From Stachybotrys elegans (taxonomy: Eukaryota; Ascomycota; Sordariomycetes; Hypocreales; Stachybotryaceae), in contig JAGPNK010000016.1 of NCBI GenBank assembly GCA_020746835.1, positions 855,844-919,843 on the forward strand: 64,000 nt of DNA, written 5' to 3'. The position numbers and the translations under genes are program-made. Within the stretch, counting starts at the first letter, position 1, and each line of letters starts with the position of its first letter. Shown one piece after another: positions 1 to 10,998 of this stretch. Under the pieces are notes generated by a model that did no database searches, was not told the origin of the DNA, and saw only the letters and a list, made by a program, of their open reading frames with translations.

Positions 1-284
1 AAGAGTATGACTATGACACCACGCTGCAGCATCTATATAGCGCAAGTTCGTAAAGCTTCGCCATCTCGGTCGGATCTCAGTGGGGGGAATCTGGATGGGT
101 GGCTTCATGCCAGATAATATGTAAATCCAGGTCACTTTCTTGTTACTCGTTCATCCAGTTCTTGCTATTTACCGGGTATTTGCTGCGAGGAAAACCACAA
201 TGATGGGAAGTTCAGCTGGGTCACGTCACGGCTTAATATACTATATTATTATCGTGTACCAACATCTCCAATACGTATTTTCCA
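1..284. other. 3' flank of the SUN gene
   Basis: Base composition is normal. This holds the downstream region and presumably the 3' UTR of the minus-strand SUN gene. I see no convincing second gene; a short plus-strand frame at 140-454 overlaps the end of the SUN gene and has no recognisable features. Confidence 0.5.
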
Positions 285-2831
285 TCACCCCGAACCTATC
301 TGAGTGGCAGTATGCTCGGGAAGGGCGGGCAAGGGTTTTCGTACATGGGGCTTGTGGGAGTAAGGAAACCGCGTATCAGCAGTGTGTACTTCTCTACTCG
401 AAGGGGGCGTACTTGATCTGGCGATCTCCCCATGTGGATTTGGAGTTTCAATAGAGGCTGGGATATCGAGGTACCCGGCTGCGCCATGTTGGGATCTTAC
501 GTCTGAGGACAGTGGGTGCCTTTCGTCGGCCGGAGACGCTGCCCTGCCGCTACCATCCAGTCGGTCTTGGCTGAAGACATCTTCTTCTGCTGTAGGGGAT
601 AAAACATGATAACGAGTAGTCCCCAGGCCAGGGTCCGAGTGGCGAGCTTCGTCCTGGGCCGCATAAAATTCGTGCTTGTACGTAGGTGACGGCAACGCAT
701 TGGGATACGGGAACACACCAGGACCTTGTTCCAGAAGAGGGGCAAGGTACGGTATGGGTACTCCGCGCGAGAATATAACCAAAAACAGACAGGATAGTAA
801 AAGAATCGCTTGGATGATAGCCATTCGCTTTTGAAACACCACCTCATCGGCCAAAAGATTGAGCCGAGTTCCCAGAGCTATCATATCCCTCTCTGACTGG
901 TCGCGATGACTCTCCAAGGCAATGACAGTGGACTGCCATATTTGATCGTACTGGTCCCGGACGCTTCGTAACTCGGTAAGAACAGTCCTGTTTAGATTAT
1001 CGAGGAATGCTGTAACTTTGTTTAATTGCTTCTGTTCCCCCATCTGCAGTGCCTCTTGGATATACCGCGATTGATCCTCGACATACTGTAGCGAGAGCGT
1101 AAGATTGGACTCGACCTGCTGCAGCCGCTTGGTAATTGCGTTGAAGAAGCCCTCCTGTACGGTGGAAGATGCTGTCGCCGTACTACTTGCTCCAATGTTC
1201 CGATTCTTGGCGCCCCCCGAGTGTGAGGGAATTGGTCTCGTTGAATTGGCTGGGTCTGATCCTTCAGACCCAGGTTTGATAGCTCCGGGTGATGAAATCG
1301 GAGTCCCAGCTGCCCGATCATGAGCTAGGGATACAGAAGCCCCTTGGGGGCTGGGATGGGGTGAGTCGGACCGGCCGGTTGGCACTGACCCATCAGTCTT
1401 TTGAGGTTCTGTGGCCCGCGTAATGGATTCTACACGTCTTTGGGTGACACTGGCACCAGCCTCTAATACCGGGTCATATCCAAGGCCACTCTGAACGTGT
1501 CCCTCGGGGGACTTGTCTGTTGGGGGCGGGCTTGCTAAGCAAGTCGCGTCTTGGAGCATGAAGACATTGGTGTTTCGTGATGTCATTATTGCCGGCGCCA
1601 CTTCCTCTACGGTAGAGTGCTCAGGCGTGAGGTCTGCAGCAGGTCGATGATTAATGTCCTCCGCCTTGTCCTCGTCGGGTTCTTGGTGTGTTGATTCGGG
1701 CAACGTCGGCATATCCTCATCAAGAGCCAGCTCAGTATCCTTCCAGGAATCAAGCATTCGAGACCCGTGAACCCGAATGAGCGATACAGGGCAATAGAAT
1801 TCGTTGCCATAGTGTGACAAGAAGTCGATTCTCACATATTTCGCCCAGATTTGGGGGTTTTCGACGAGAAATGGTTGAATATCTCTTGAATTCTTGGCTT
1901 CAAAGGTGCCCAGGTCTCGCCACTTGTCCGCTTTGACCGGATATCGGTCACTGACACTGACACGAAAATGTCGAATCATGCTGGAAAAGAATTCGAAGTT
2001 TGCCAGGACAACAGTGTCAACAAGGATGTCGTCACTGAGTTCCACTACCACGTATTTACTCTCGGCTGCACATTCCAGAAGCATATAGGTATCTTTGTTC
2101 TCTGCCAAGATAGCCTTTGCGTTCTTGGCCCGTGGGCTTGTCTTCAAGATGGTTGCTCCTGCGTCAAAAGAAGAGTAGGAGAAACGCTCCTTGCAGGTCT
2201 TCCCAGCATCCTTGCTTCGGGGTGGCTCCCTGTCTTCGTATGACATATCTTCGCCTTGGGCCACCTCTTCACGCCTCGCTGCATCGGCTAGCGCTCGATT
2301 CTCGTCAATCTCTAGCAGATTCTCGAAGTTCAGCGATATCTCGTCCTCTTCTCCAAGGCCAGCATGTCCCGAATCAGGAGGGATTCTATTCTCGGTTCCA
2401 TGCATCCTGGGTTTTCGGAGCTTCAAGTCCTGAGGGTCTTGTCCCGTTCTTCGCAACATCATCTCTTTCCAATCCTCGAACGACATGAATGAGCTTGACG
2501 ACTGCGAGGCCTTCGTCGAGTCGGGTGGTTCGATCGGTGCATCATCGTCTCTGATAGAGCTGAGACTAGGCTCCGTTGTTGTTTCATTGGGAAGTTGTTG
2601 ATTAACTTGCGTCGGCGATGCGTGTACGATGTTCGCGGATTCGGCGCTCGTCCAGGTGGTGGTCAAGCACGATTGAGGCAAGGTATGTGTGATGTAATTG
2701 ATCGTTCGGGCGGGACATGTACTGGGTGTTGTGGGAGGCTTCGATGTATCGGTGCTTAATATTCGACTTTCCGATACCTGGAAGGTTGATAGAACAGGCC
2801 ATAGAGTCAATAATGAACCGGAGAGACGCAT
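285..2831 (-). CDS. Slp1/SUCO-type SUN-domain ER membrane protein
   Basis: An intact single-exon frame of 848 residues. The first ATG is at 2831; the frame runs a little further upstream only through a TTG before an in-frame TAA at 2877-2879. The ATG has A at -3. Residues 1 to about 22 form a signal peptide (MRLSGSLLTLWPVLSTF). SFEDWKEMMLRR (about 117-128) matches a motif of fungal Slp1 homologues. Residues 213-356 are a SUN domain of the Slp1/SUCO subclass (FSYSSFDAGATILK, then ANFEFFSSMIRHFRVSVSDR, then SHYGNEFYCPVSLIRVHG). A low-complexity Ser/Pro region follows, then a probable coiled coil at about 559-668, one membrane segment at about 670-688 (AIIQAILLLSCLFLVIF) and a polar C-terminal tail. 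In yeast, Slp1 acts with Emp65 to protect soluble ER proteins from degradation; the same role here is inferred. It is the only intact gene in the window, and its promoter side abuts RIP-mutated repeats. Confidence 0.93.
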   Translation of the reverse strand: MRLSGSLLTLWPVLSTFQVSESRILSTDTSKPPTTPSTCPARTINYITHTLPQSCLTTTWTSAESANIVHASPTQVNQQLPNETTTEPSLSSIRDDDAPIEPPDSTKASQSSSSFMSFEDWKEMMLRRTGQDPQDLKLRKPRMHGTENRIPPDSGHAGLGEEDEISLNFENLLEIDENRALADAARREEVAQGEDMSYEDREPPRSKDAGKTCKERFSYSSFDAGATILKTSPRAKNAKAILAENKDTYMLLECAAESKYVVVELSDDILVDTVVLANFEFFSSMIRHFRVSVSDRYPVKADKWRDLGTFEAKNSRDIQPFLVENPQIWAKYVRIDFLSHYGNEFYCPVSLIRVHGSRMLDSWKDTELALDEDMPTLPESTHQEPDEDKAEDINHRPAADLTPEHSTVEEVAPAIMTSRNTNVFMLQDATCLASPPPTDKSPEGHVQSGLGYDPVLEAGASVTQRRVESITRATEPQKTDGSVPTGRSDSPHPSPQGASVSLAHDRAAGTPISSPGAIKPGSEGSDPANSTRPIPSHSGGAKNRNIGASSTATASSTVQEGFFNAITKRLQQVESNLTLSLQYVEDQSRYIQEALQMGEQKQLNKVTAFLDNLNRTVLTELRSVRDQYDQIWQSTVIALESHRDQSERDMIALGTRLNLLADEVVFQKRMAIIQAILLLSCLFLVIFSRGVPIPYLAPLLEQGPGVFPYPNALPSPTYKHEFYAAQDEARHSDPGLGTTRYHVLSPTAEEDVFSQDRLDGSGRAASPADERHPLSSDVRSQHGAAGYLDIPASIETPNPHGEIARSSTPPSSREVHTADTRFPYSHKPHVRKPLPALPEHTATQIGSG

Positions 2832-3132
2832 GCTTGTTGTATCTACATGTTCTGAGGCAGATGGCAAAGGAGAGACTTAAAGAATGTATTGCCTATATAC
2901 AGAATGATTAGGTTGTAAATGAAATGGTATACTGTGTTATGTTTTAGCTACTTACCCTATACTATGCAGAGAGAAAAGAGAGACTTAAGTGCCTTTAAGT
3001 AGTACTTATGCCTGCGCTACTATTTAGTGGTTTTATTAGCTCTATACTGCCTTAAGTAGTACTATAAAATTATATTTTTAATTTAATTTAAAAGGTATAT
3101 AAAGCTTATAAAGTATATAGTATAAATATAAC
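2832..3132. promoter_or_regulatory. SUN gene 5' region and transition into AT-rich DNA
   Basis: About 300 bp separate the SUN start codon from the first E copy, so the promoter must lie here or within repeats. Composition shifts from mixed to strongly AT-rich between about 2880 and 3060. Two short direct repeats are visible: gagagacttaa at about 2871 and 2971, and taagtagtact at about 2996 and 3053. No certain promoter element was identified. Confidence 0.4.
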
Positions 3133-3199
3133 AATAATAATAAGAGTATATAATTTAAAATATAAATAGTAAAAAGTAAATAAATGATAAAAATAGTAT

Positions 3200-4451
3200 C
3201 CCTTCTAAGTATAAGGTTTAAATGGCTTATATTGTTTTTTTTTCACTATCTTTTCTAGCTTACCCTAGACCTATTCCTATATATCATTGCTAATTAAGTA
3301 GGTTCCCTATATTATATACTTCTCTTATAGCTCCTTTATATTATATATTAGCCTTTTTATATAGCTATAGCTTCTTTATAGCTTCCTTTATAGTTATATA
3401 GCTTCTATATATAATTATAGCTTCTAATATATTGCTTAATAGCTCTCTATAATATTATATTATAGGGGCATTAGGTATATAATTTAGTAAGAAAATAGTA
3501 AAAGTAATTAATTTAATAACTAAATAAAAAAACCAATTAAAAACCCATACTAAAAAACCAAGCTAACTCTATTAGGGCTTCTTAAGTTATCCTTATACTA
3601 AGGCCCTATAGCTATTACTCTTTTATACCCTTAGTTTACTAGCTAAAGGGCTTATTATTAAAGAGCTAGCTTCTTTTAGCCTTTTTACTCTTTTACTTTT
3701 TATATTTTTGTTTTAAATTAGCTAAAGAAAGGAAATAGTAGAAGTTATTTTATTACTATTAGTAATACTATTATTAAATCTCTTAGAGTAACTTATCTTA
3801 TAGATAACTTTTTTACTAGTATTATTATAGATAGTAGCTAGGGCTATTATTATTATATCTATAGCTATATTATTATAATTAGGGTTATTATTTATTTATA
3901 TCTTAAGTAACTAGTATAAGTAGATAGTGGGATATAAATAATAAATTTATCTCTTTTAAACTAGGGGCTTAAGGGCTTTATATAGCTATAGGCTAATTAA
4001 GCTTTTCTTTATTAATAGCCTAAAGTAATATTATAGGCTTTTCTAGCTTAAAGCTTTCTATTTATATTGCTAGTAGCATTCTCTATCTAGGTATAGTTAT
4101 AATAAGGCTTCTATAGTATTAGTAATATTATTTAGTTAGTTAGCGTTTATTTAGTATATATATTTATTATAGGTTAACTAAAGCTTCCTAGCCAGGCACT
4201 ACTCTAGTATAACCTTCCCTTAATATTTTATTATATTATATATCTATATATATATAGCTTATAATAAAGTTATAACTATCTATAGCTTAGCTACTTAGCT
4301 AGTTAACTACTCTATATATTTAATAATAGCCTTATTATTATTCTTTTTTACTATTTATAACTATATTAATTACTAAAGTACTAAATATTATATTTACTAT
4401 TTATTTACTTTTTACTATTTATACTCTATATTATATACTCTTTTTCTTATT
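3200..4451 (+). mobile_element. E2: full-length E repeat
   Basis: It runs from cccttctaag to ctctttttcttatt, about 1.25 kb. It is flanked by the 13-bp direct repeat ataaaaatagtat at 3187-3199 and 4452-4464 and is heavily RIP-mutated. Confidence 0.9.
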
Positions 4452-4464
4452 ATAAAAATAGTAT

Positions 4465-5929
4465 CCTTTCTAAGCATAAGGTTTAAAAGGCTTATACTGT
4501 TTTTTTTTATAATCTTTTCTAGCTTACCCTAGCCCATTTCTATATACTGTTGCTAACTAAGCAGGTTCCTTATATTATATGCTTCCCCTATGGCTCCTTT
4601 ATATCATATAGTATACCTATCTCCTCCTTGGTTCTTTTGGCTACTGTTTTATATAAGCTTCCATATATAACTATGGCTTCCAATGCATTAGACACTTCTA
4701 TATATAACTATAGCTTCTAATATATTACTTCTCTCTATAATGGTATTAGCATTTAATTAAACATTATATTATAGAGGCATTAGATATATAATTTAATAGC
4801 AAAAGTAATTAATTTAATAACTAAACTAAAAAACTAACTAAAAACTTATATTAAAAAACCAAGCTAAGAGAGCTCTCTTAAAGCAACTCTAATTATCTCT
4901 TTCTATTAAAGCTTCTAAAGTAAGTCTTATACTAGGGCCCTATAGCTATCTCTCTCTTATTAGCTTGATTTTATTACTAAAGGGCTTATTATTAGTAAGT
5001 TAGGCCTTCTTACCCTTTCTACCCTATTACTTTTTATATAGCTCTAGGACTTTAGAGAAAAAGAGATAGTAAAAGTTATTCTATTTTTAAACTATTAGTA
5101 ATACTATTATTAAAAGACCCTTTAAAATAACTTACCTTATAGATAACTTTATTAATATTAGTAATAATAGTAGCTAAGGCTACTATAGCTACTAAAGTAG
5201 TAAAGAGATTTAATCCCCCTATTATATTATTATAAATATAAATATTATTTACTTATATTTTATAGTTAAAATATAAGTAAATAGTAGAATATAGATAATA
5301 AATTTATTTCTTTTAAGCTAGAGACTTAAGGGCTTTATATAGCTATAGGCTATAGAATAAGCTTTTCTCTATTAGTAGTCTAAAGTAATAGTAACCTTAT
5401 ATAATTATAGTTATAGGCTTTTCTAACATTATTAGTTAAAGCTTTATATTAGCATTACTAGTGGCACTTTCTATCTAGGCATAGATTATAGTTACAGTTA
5501 TAATAAGGCTTCTATAGCATTAGTATTATACTCCTAATGTAGCTATTCCAGTTAAAGCTTATATAGTAAATAGGCAACCTTATTTAATAAATTAACTAAA
5601 GCTTTCTAGCCAGGCACTATTAGTTAGAGCCTTCTATTTAGTCTAGTATAATATATCTATTATTTCAGTATAAACTATTATCTAACTTACTAGCTAGTTT
5701 AATATCCCATTATATTATATACCTATATATATATAGCTTATAATACTACCTATAGCTTAGCCACTTAGCTAGTTAGCTATTCTATATATAAGGGCAGTTT
5801 AATAATAGCCTTATTATTATTTCTCTCTATTATTTATAATTATATTAATTACTAGAGTACTAGATACTATCTCTATTATTTATTTACTTTTTATTATTTA
5901 TACTCTATATTATATACTCTTTTTTTATT
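4465..5929 (+). mobile_element. E3: full-length E repeat
   Basis: It runs from cctttctaagcataag to the terminal ttttttatt. The flanks are the same 13-mer as for E2, at 4452-4464 and, with one G-to-A change, at 5930-5942. At about 5494-5560 it carries an extra segment that E40 also has near 49700, which suggests a subfamily. Confidence 0.9.
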
Positions 5930-5942
5930 ATAAAAATAATAT

Positions 5943-7093
5943 AATAAGAAAAAGAGTATATAATATAAAATATAAATAATAAAAAGTAAATAAATAGTAA
6001 AGATAATATTTAGTATTATAGTAACTAATATAATTATAAATAATAAAGAGAAATAATAATAAGGCTATTATTAAATATATAGAGTAGTTAACTAGCTAAG
6101 TAACTAAGCTATAAATAGTTATAAAGGTATATATATACTATTATAAGCTATATTAAGCTTAACTATATATAGGTATATAATATAATAGAATATTAAGCTA
6201 GCCTTATATATATATATAGAGGCTTAGGGCAGGGTTAGACTAAATAGAAGGCTCTAACTAATAGTGCCTGGCTAGAAAGCTTTAGTTAACTTATTAAATA
6301 AAGTTATACTATAAAAGCCTTATTATAACCTATGCCTAGATAAAGAGCGCTATAATATTAATAGAAAGCTTTAAGCTAGAAAAGCCATTGCTTTAGGCTA
6401 CTAATAGAGCTATTAAAAAGTATATTCTACTTTTAGCCTATAGCTATATAAAGCCCTTAAGCCCCTAGCTTAAGAGAGAAGAATTCCTTATCTATATTAC
6501 TTAAACCTATTATATCTATTATTATAGAATTAAATAGTAATATAAATATAGCTATATAAGCAGCTATAGTAGCTATAGCTACTGCTATAGAAAGGCCCCT
6601 ACTCTCTCCACTAGTCATTTACAAGGTAAGTCATCCCGAGGGGTTTAATAACAGTATTACTAATAGTAATAGAATGACTTTTATACGCCCCCGCTTAGTT
6701 TTTTAATATAAGTTTTTAATTAGTTTTTTAGTTTAATTATTAAATTAATTACTTTTACTACTAAATTATATATTTAATATCTCTATAATATAAAATAGAC
6801 TATAATAGCTAAAGTATAAGTAATATATTAAAAGCTATAGTTATATATAGAAGTATATAATATATTAGAAGCTATAGTTATATATAGAAGTATATAATAT
6901 ATTAGAAGCTATAGTTATATATAGAAGGCTATAAAGAAGTATATAATATAAAGAAGCTATAGAGAAAGCTAGGTATATATAATATAGAGAACCTATTTAG
7001 TTAGTAATAGTATATAGAAATAGGTCTAGAGTAAGCTAGAAAAGATAGTAAAAAAAAACAGTATAAGCCTTTTAAACCTAATGCTTAGAAGGG
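5943..7093 (-). mobile_element. E4: full-length E repeat
   Basis: It begins aataagaaaaagag and ends tgcttagaaggg. The 13-mer recurs at 7094-7106, making four copies of the target around three elements. A less mutated stretch around 6615-6700 shows GGTAAGT followed by tactaatag on the plus strand. Confidence 0.9.
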
Positions 7094-7265
7094 ATAAAAA
7101 TAGTATTTAATATTTTAGTAATTAATATAATTTTAAATAGTAAAGAAGAAAAATAATAAAGCTATTATTAAGTATATAAAGTAACTAATAAGTTAAGTAG
7201 TTAAATTATAAATAACTATAATATTCTAAGCTATATAAAGTCTATATATAGATATAATATAATAG

Positions 7266-8375
7266 GTATATTTAGTATAGAAGAAAGAATAATAGTATAT
7301 ATAAATAATAGTAGCCTTACTATTTATAGGACTAGAGAATAGTATTAAATAATAAAGAGATTATTAAACTATAGTATATAATATTAATATTTTCTATTAG
7401 CTAGAGCTAGAGAATAATAAGGGGGCTATAGTAATAATAGCAATAGTAACTATATATAAATATATATAGTTAAAGGGACCTATAGTTAGTAGACTTAATA
7501 TATATATATACTATTTATTAGTCTATATTCTAATAAGACTGGCCTTAAAGGTATAAGAGTAATATACTAAGATTAGAATACTATCTTTATAATTCTAGTA
7601 GAAGTCCTTAGATAATAAAGAAGCTATCTAACTTACTATATAATAGCTATAGTTATAGATAATACTATAGCTATATTAGGCTAGGAATATATAATCTAGT
7701 ATATAAGGCCTAGCCCTAGAATAGAGTTTAAGAAATGTATATAAAAAGGCCTTTACTCTCTCTATTATATATCTCTTTCTTTCTTTTCTTTCTATCTATA
7801 TACTACTAAATTTACTCTCTATTAGCACTAATAAATCAATTAAACAATTAGAATACTAAGGGCATCCCTAAGCTAAATCCCCCTATTAAATAGCCTACTA
7901 AGGCTATATATAGCTAGATTACTTAAATATAAATAAGTCTATCTATTCTAAAAGGCTAATAAATAGTATTGCTAATAGTAATAGAACCTAGTATTTAAGC
8001 CCTTTAAATATTTACTAGATTATTCTAATCTAGATTATTAGAAAATAAAAGGTAGAAAAAGAGAATCCTCTTTTAAAAAGACTAAATAGTTATACTTTTA
8101 TTAATAAGGACTAGAGCTAGGCTAGAAATAACTCTTAAAGATAGGCCTTAATAAACTAGTATATTACTTTAGTAAAGAGAGATAAAGAGCTTTCTTTAAG
8201 TATTTTAGGCTATATAAAGCCTAAATAATATTTAATATATTCTTAATCTATAAATAGAAAACCCTGCTTATTAATTATACTACTATTAGCCTATTTATAA
8301 CTGTATTTATAACTGTAGTCCCTATAGCTATAAGAGGGATATTATATAGTTAAAGCCTTAATATAGTTTAATATA
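7266..8375. other. AT-rich relic with LTR-like promoter stretch
   Basis: This is not E sequence. At 7737-7748 there is tatataaaaagg, followed by pyrimidine-rich DNA (about 7750-7795, ctctttctttcttttctttc). That order resembles a retrotransposon LTR promoter and leader. No second LTR or coding remnant could be tied to it, so the assignment is weak. Confidence 0.3.
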
Positions 8376-8389
8376 GATAATTAAGTATA

Positions 8390-10124
8390 ATAATAAGGAA
8401 AAGAGTATATAATATAGGGTATAAGTAATAAAAAGTAAATAAATAGTAGAGATAGTATTTAGTACTCTAGTAACTAATATAGTTATAAATAGTAAAGAAA
8501 AATAATAATAAGGCTATTATTAGGCTACCCTTATATATAGGGTAGCTAACTAGCCAAGTGGCTAAGCTATAGGTGGCTGTAACTTTATTACAAGCTATAT
8601 ATATATAGATATATAATATAACAGGATGTTAAGATATATAGAAGGTTATAGCAGGGTTAAATAAGGTTACTAATACTATAGAAGCCTTACTGTAACTATA
8701 ACTGTAACCTATGCCTAGATAGAGAGCACCACAATGCTAATGGAAAGCTTTAAGCTAGAAAAGCCTATAACATTGCTCTAGGCTGCTAATAAAGCTACTA
8801 TAGCCTATAGCTATATAAAGCCCTTAAGCCTCTAGCTTAAGAGAGAAGAATTCCTTATCTATATTACTTAAATATCTATTATTAGAGAATTAAATAGTAA
8901 TATAAATATAGCTATATAAGCAGCTATAGTAGCTATAGCTACTACTATAGAAAGCCCCCCCCTCTCTCTACTAGTTATTTATAAGGTAAGTTATTCTAAG
9001 GGGTTTAATAATAGTATTACTAATAGTCTAGAAATAGAATAACTTTTATATACTTCTAGTATAATAAGAAAAAGAGTATATAGTATAGAGTATAAATAGT
9101 AGTAAGTAAATAAATAGTAGAGATAGTGTCTAGTGCCTTAGTAACTAATATAGTTATAAATAGTAGAGAGAAATAATAATAAGGCTATTATTATACTGCC
9201 CTTATATATAGAATAGCTAACTGGCTGAGTGGCCAAGCTATAGGTGGGCACTATTATAAGCCACACTAAGCTCATGCACAGGCATATAATATAATAGAAT
9301 GTTAAGCTAGTATATATATATATAGAGGGTTAGGGCAGGGTTAGACTAGATAGAAAGCTCTAATAGTGCCTGGCTAGAAAGCTTTAGTTAATTTATTAAA
9401 TAAGGTTGTACTATAGAAGCCTTACTATAACCTATGTCTAGATAGAGAGCACTATAATACTAATAGAAAGCTTTAATAATGCTAGAAAAGCCATTGCTCC
9501 AGGCTGTTAATAGAGCTGCCGAAAAGCTTAATGCCTACAGCTATAATACTCCTAGTATATAGCAATTTTAATAAAGAATTATAGCTAAAGCCTAGAAAAA
9601 AAAGTAAAAGAAAGAACTCTAGGCTACTTAAAAAGCTATTTAAAAGACTAGTAATAGAGGCTAGCTATATTAAGAATAGCTATAAATAGGTATAGAGCTA
9701 TAGAGATATATATCTTACTTTAGAAGCTAGAGATAGTTAGAATTATTAGCTTGGTTTTTTAATATAGGTTTTTAGTTAGTTTTTTACTTTAGTTATTAAA
9801 TTAATTACTTTTGCTATGAAATTATATACTTAATGCCCCTATAATATAACATTGTAGAGAGCTGTCCTTAGATATAGTTAGAGAAAGCAATGTATTAGAA
9901 GCTATAGTTATATATAGAAGGCTATAAAGAAACTATAGTTATATAAGAAGGTTAAGCTGCAAAGAAGCATGTAATATAAAGGAGCCATAGGGGAAGCTGG
10001 GCGCTGGTCACGTGATACGGGGAAACTGCTTAGTCAGCAACGGTATATAAGAACAGGTCCAGGGTAAGCTAGAAAAGACAGTGAAAAAACAATACAAGCC
10101 TTTTAAACCTTATGCTTAGGAGGG
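8390..10124 (-). mobile_element. E5: full-length E repeat, interrupted by E6
   Basis: It is flanked by the 14-bp repeat gataattaagtata (8376-8389 and 10125-10138). Removing E6 and its duplicated target leaves about 1.24 kb, the expected length, with a continuous E sequence across the junction. Confidence 0.9.
9064..9545 (-). mobile_element. E6: 5'-truncated E repeat nested in E5
   Basis: A 482-bp copy keeping the 3' end (ataagaaaaagag on the plus strand). It is flanked by atactYctagtata at 9050-9063 and 9546-9559, where the two copies differ by one C/T change. Confidence 0.88.
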
Positions 10125-10138
10125 GATAATTAAGTATA

Positions 10139-10444
10139 TCTATTATATAATTGGCAATTAGGTATTTATATAACCTATTTAATCTTAATATAACTAAAGG
10201 GAAGACCTTACTAATACCCCTTCTTTCTTAAATGGTTTTAATCTATGCTTAAGGGGCTATGTATAGGTATATAATATAATAAAATATTAAACTAACTTTA
10301 TATATAAAGAATTAGAGTATTATAAACTTAGGCTTTATTTATACTTTATTAGAAATTAAAATAAAAAGTAAAGCTATTAGAATAGTTAAAAAGAAAAACC
10401 TTAAAAGCTTTCTTTTTTAAATCTTTTTTTTCTCTTTAAGAATA
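10139..10444. other. AT-rich spacer, unassigned
   Basis: This continues the sequence that E5 entered. A short stretch near 10250-10310 resembles the middle of E but is too decayed to call. Nothing else was recognised. Confidence 0.3.
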
Positions 10445-10456
10445 ATAATTCTTTAT

Positions 10457-10571
10457 AATAAGGAAAAAAGTCTATAGTATAGAGTATAAGTAGTAAAGAG
10501 TAAAGAGTAAATAAATAGTAGAGATAGTACCTAGTACTCTAGCAATTAATATAGTAATAAATAGTAAAGAG
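10457..10571 (-). mobile_element. E7: short 5'-truncated E repeat
   Basis: A 115-bp 3'-end fragment with the 12-bp repeat ataattctttat on both sides (10445-10456 and 10572-10583). Confidence 0.85.
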
Positions 10572-10644
10572 ATAATTCTTTATTATATATCTATTATAGC
10601 TTATAATTAAAGCTAGTTTATTATAATTATTATTCTTTTTTTTA

Positions 10645-10998
10645 TAATAAGAAAGAGAGTATATAATAAGAAAGAGAGTATATAATAAGGAAAAGAGTAT
10701 ATAGTATAGAGTATAAGTAGTAAAGAGTAAATAAACAGTAGAGATAGTGCCTAGTGCCCTAGTAACCAATGCAGTTATAAATAGTAGAGAAAAACAACAA
10801 TAAGGCTATTATTAGGCTGCCTGTACAGGGTAGCCAACTGGCCGAGTGGCCGAGCCACAGGTGGCTGCAAGCACCATCACAAGTCACACTGAGCTCATGC
10901 GCAGGCATGTGATACGACGGGATGTCGAGAGAGGGTTGGGGCGGGGTCAGATGGAAGGCTCTGACTGACGGTGCCCGGCTGGGAAGCTTCGGTTGACT
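10645..10998 (-). mobile_element. E8: 5'-truncated E repeat with triplicated 3' end
   Basis: It retains the E 3' end and stops at gcttcggttgact. The terminal unit of about 20 bp (ataataagRaaRagagtat) occurs three times in tandem at 10645-10700. The part from about 10780 onward is much less RIP-mutated than its surroundings. No target duplication was recognised. Confidence 0.8.

Larger units (their letters stand above)
3133..7265 (-). mobile_element. E1: host copy of E repeat, interrupted by E2-E4
   Basis: The E 3' end starts near 3133 and is interrupted within its gataaaaatagtat stretch at 3199. The same copy resumes at 7107 (ttaatattttagtaattaatat) and fades out near 7265, so it is 5'-truncated. 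No clear target duplication was found for this host copy. Confidence 0.75.

Noticed and set aside
140..454. 104-codon plus-strand frame and other frames overlapping the SUN gene
   Set aside because: They are shadows of the minus-strand SUN coding sequence, which has clear homology.
10539..10769. 76-codon minus-strand frame rich in Tyr, Leu and Ile
   Set aside because: It spans the ends of two E copies (E7 and E8) and the DNA between; composition alone explains it.
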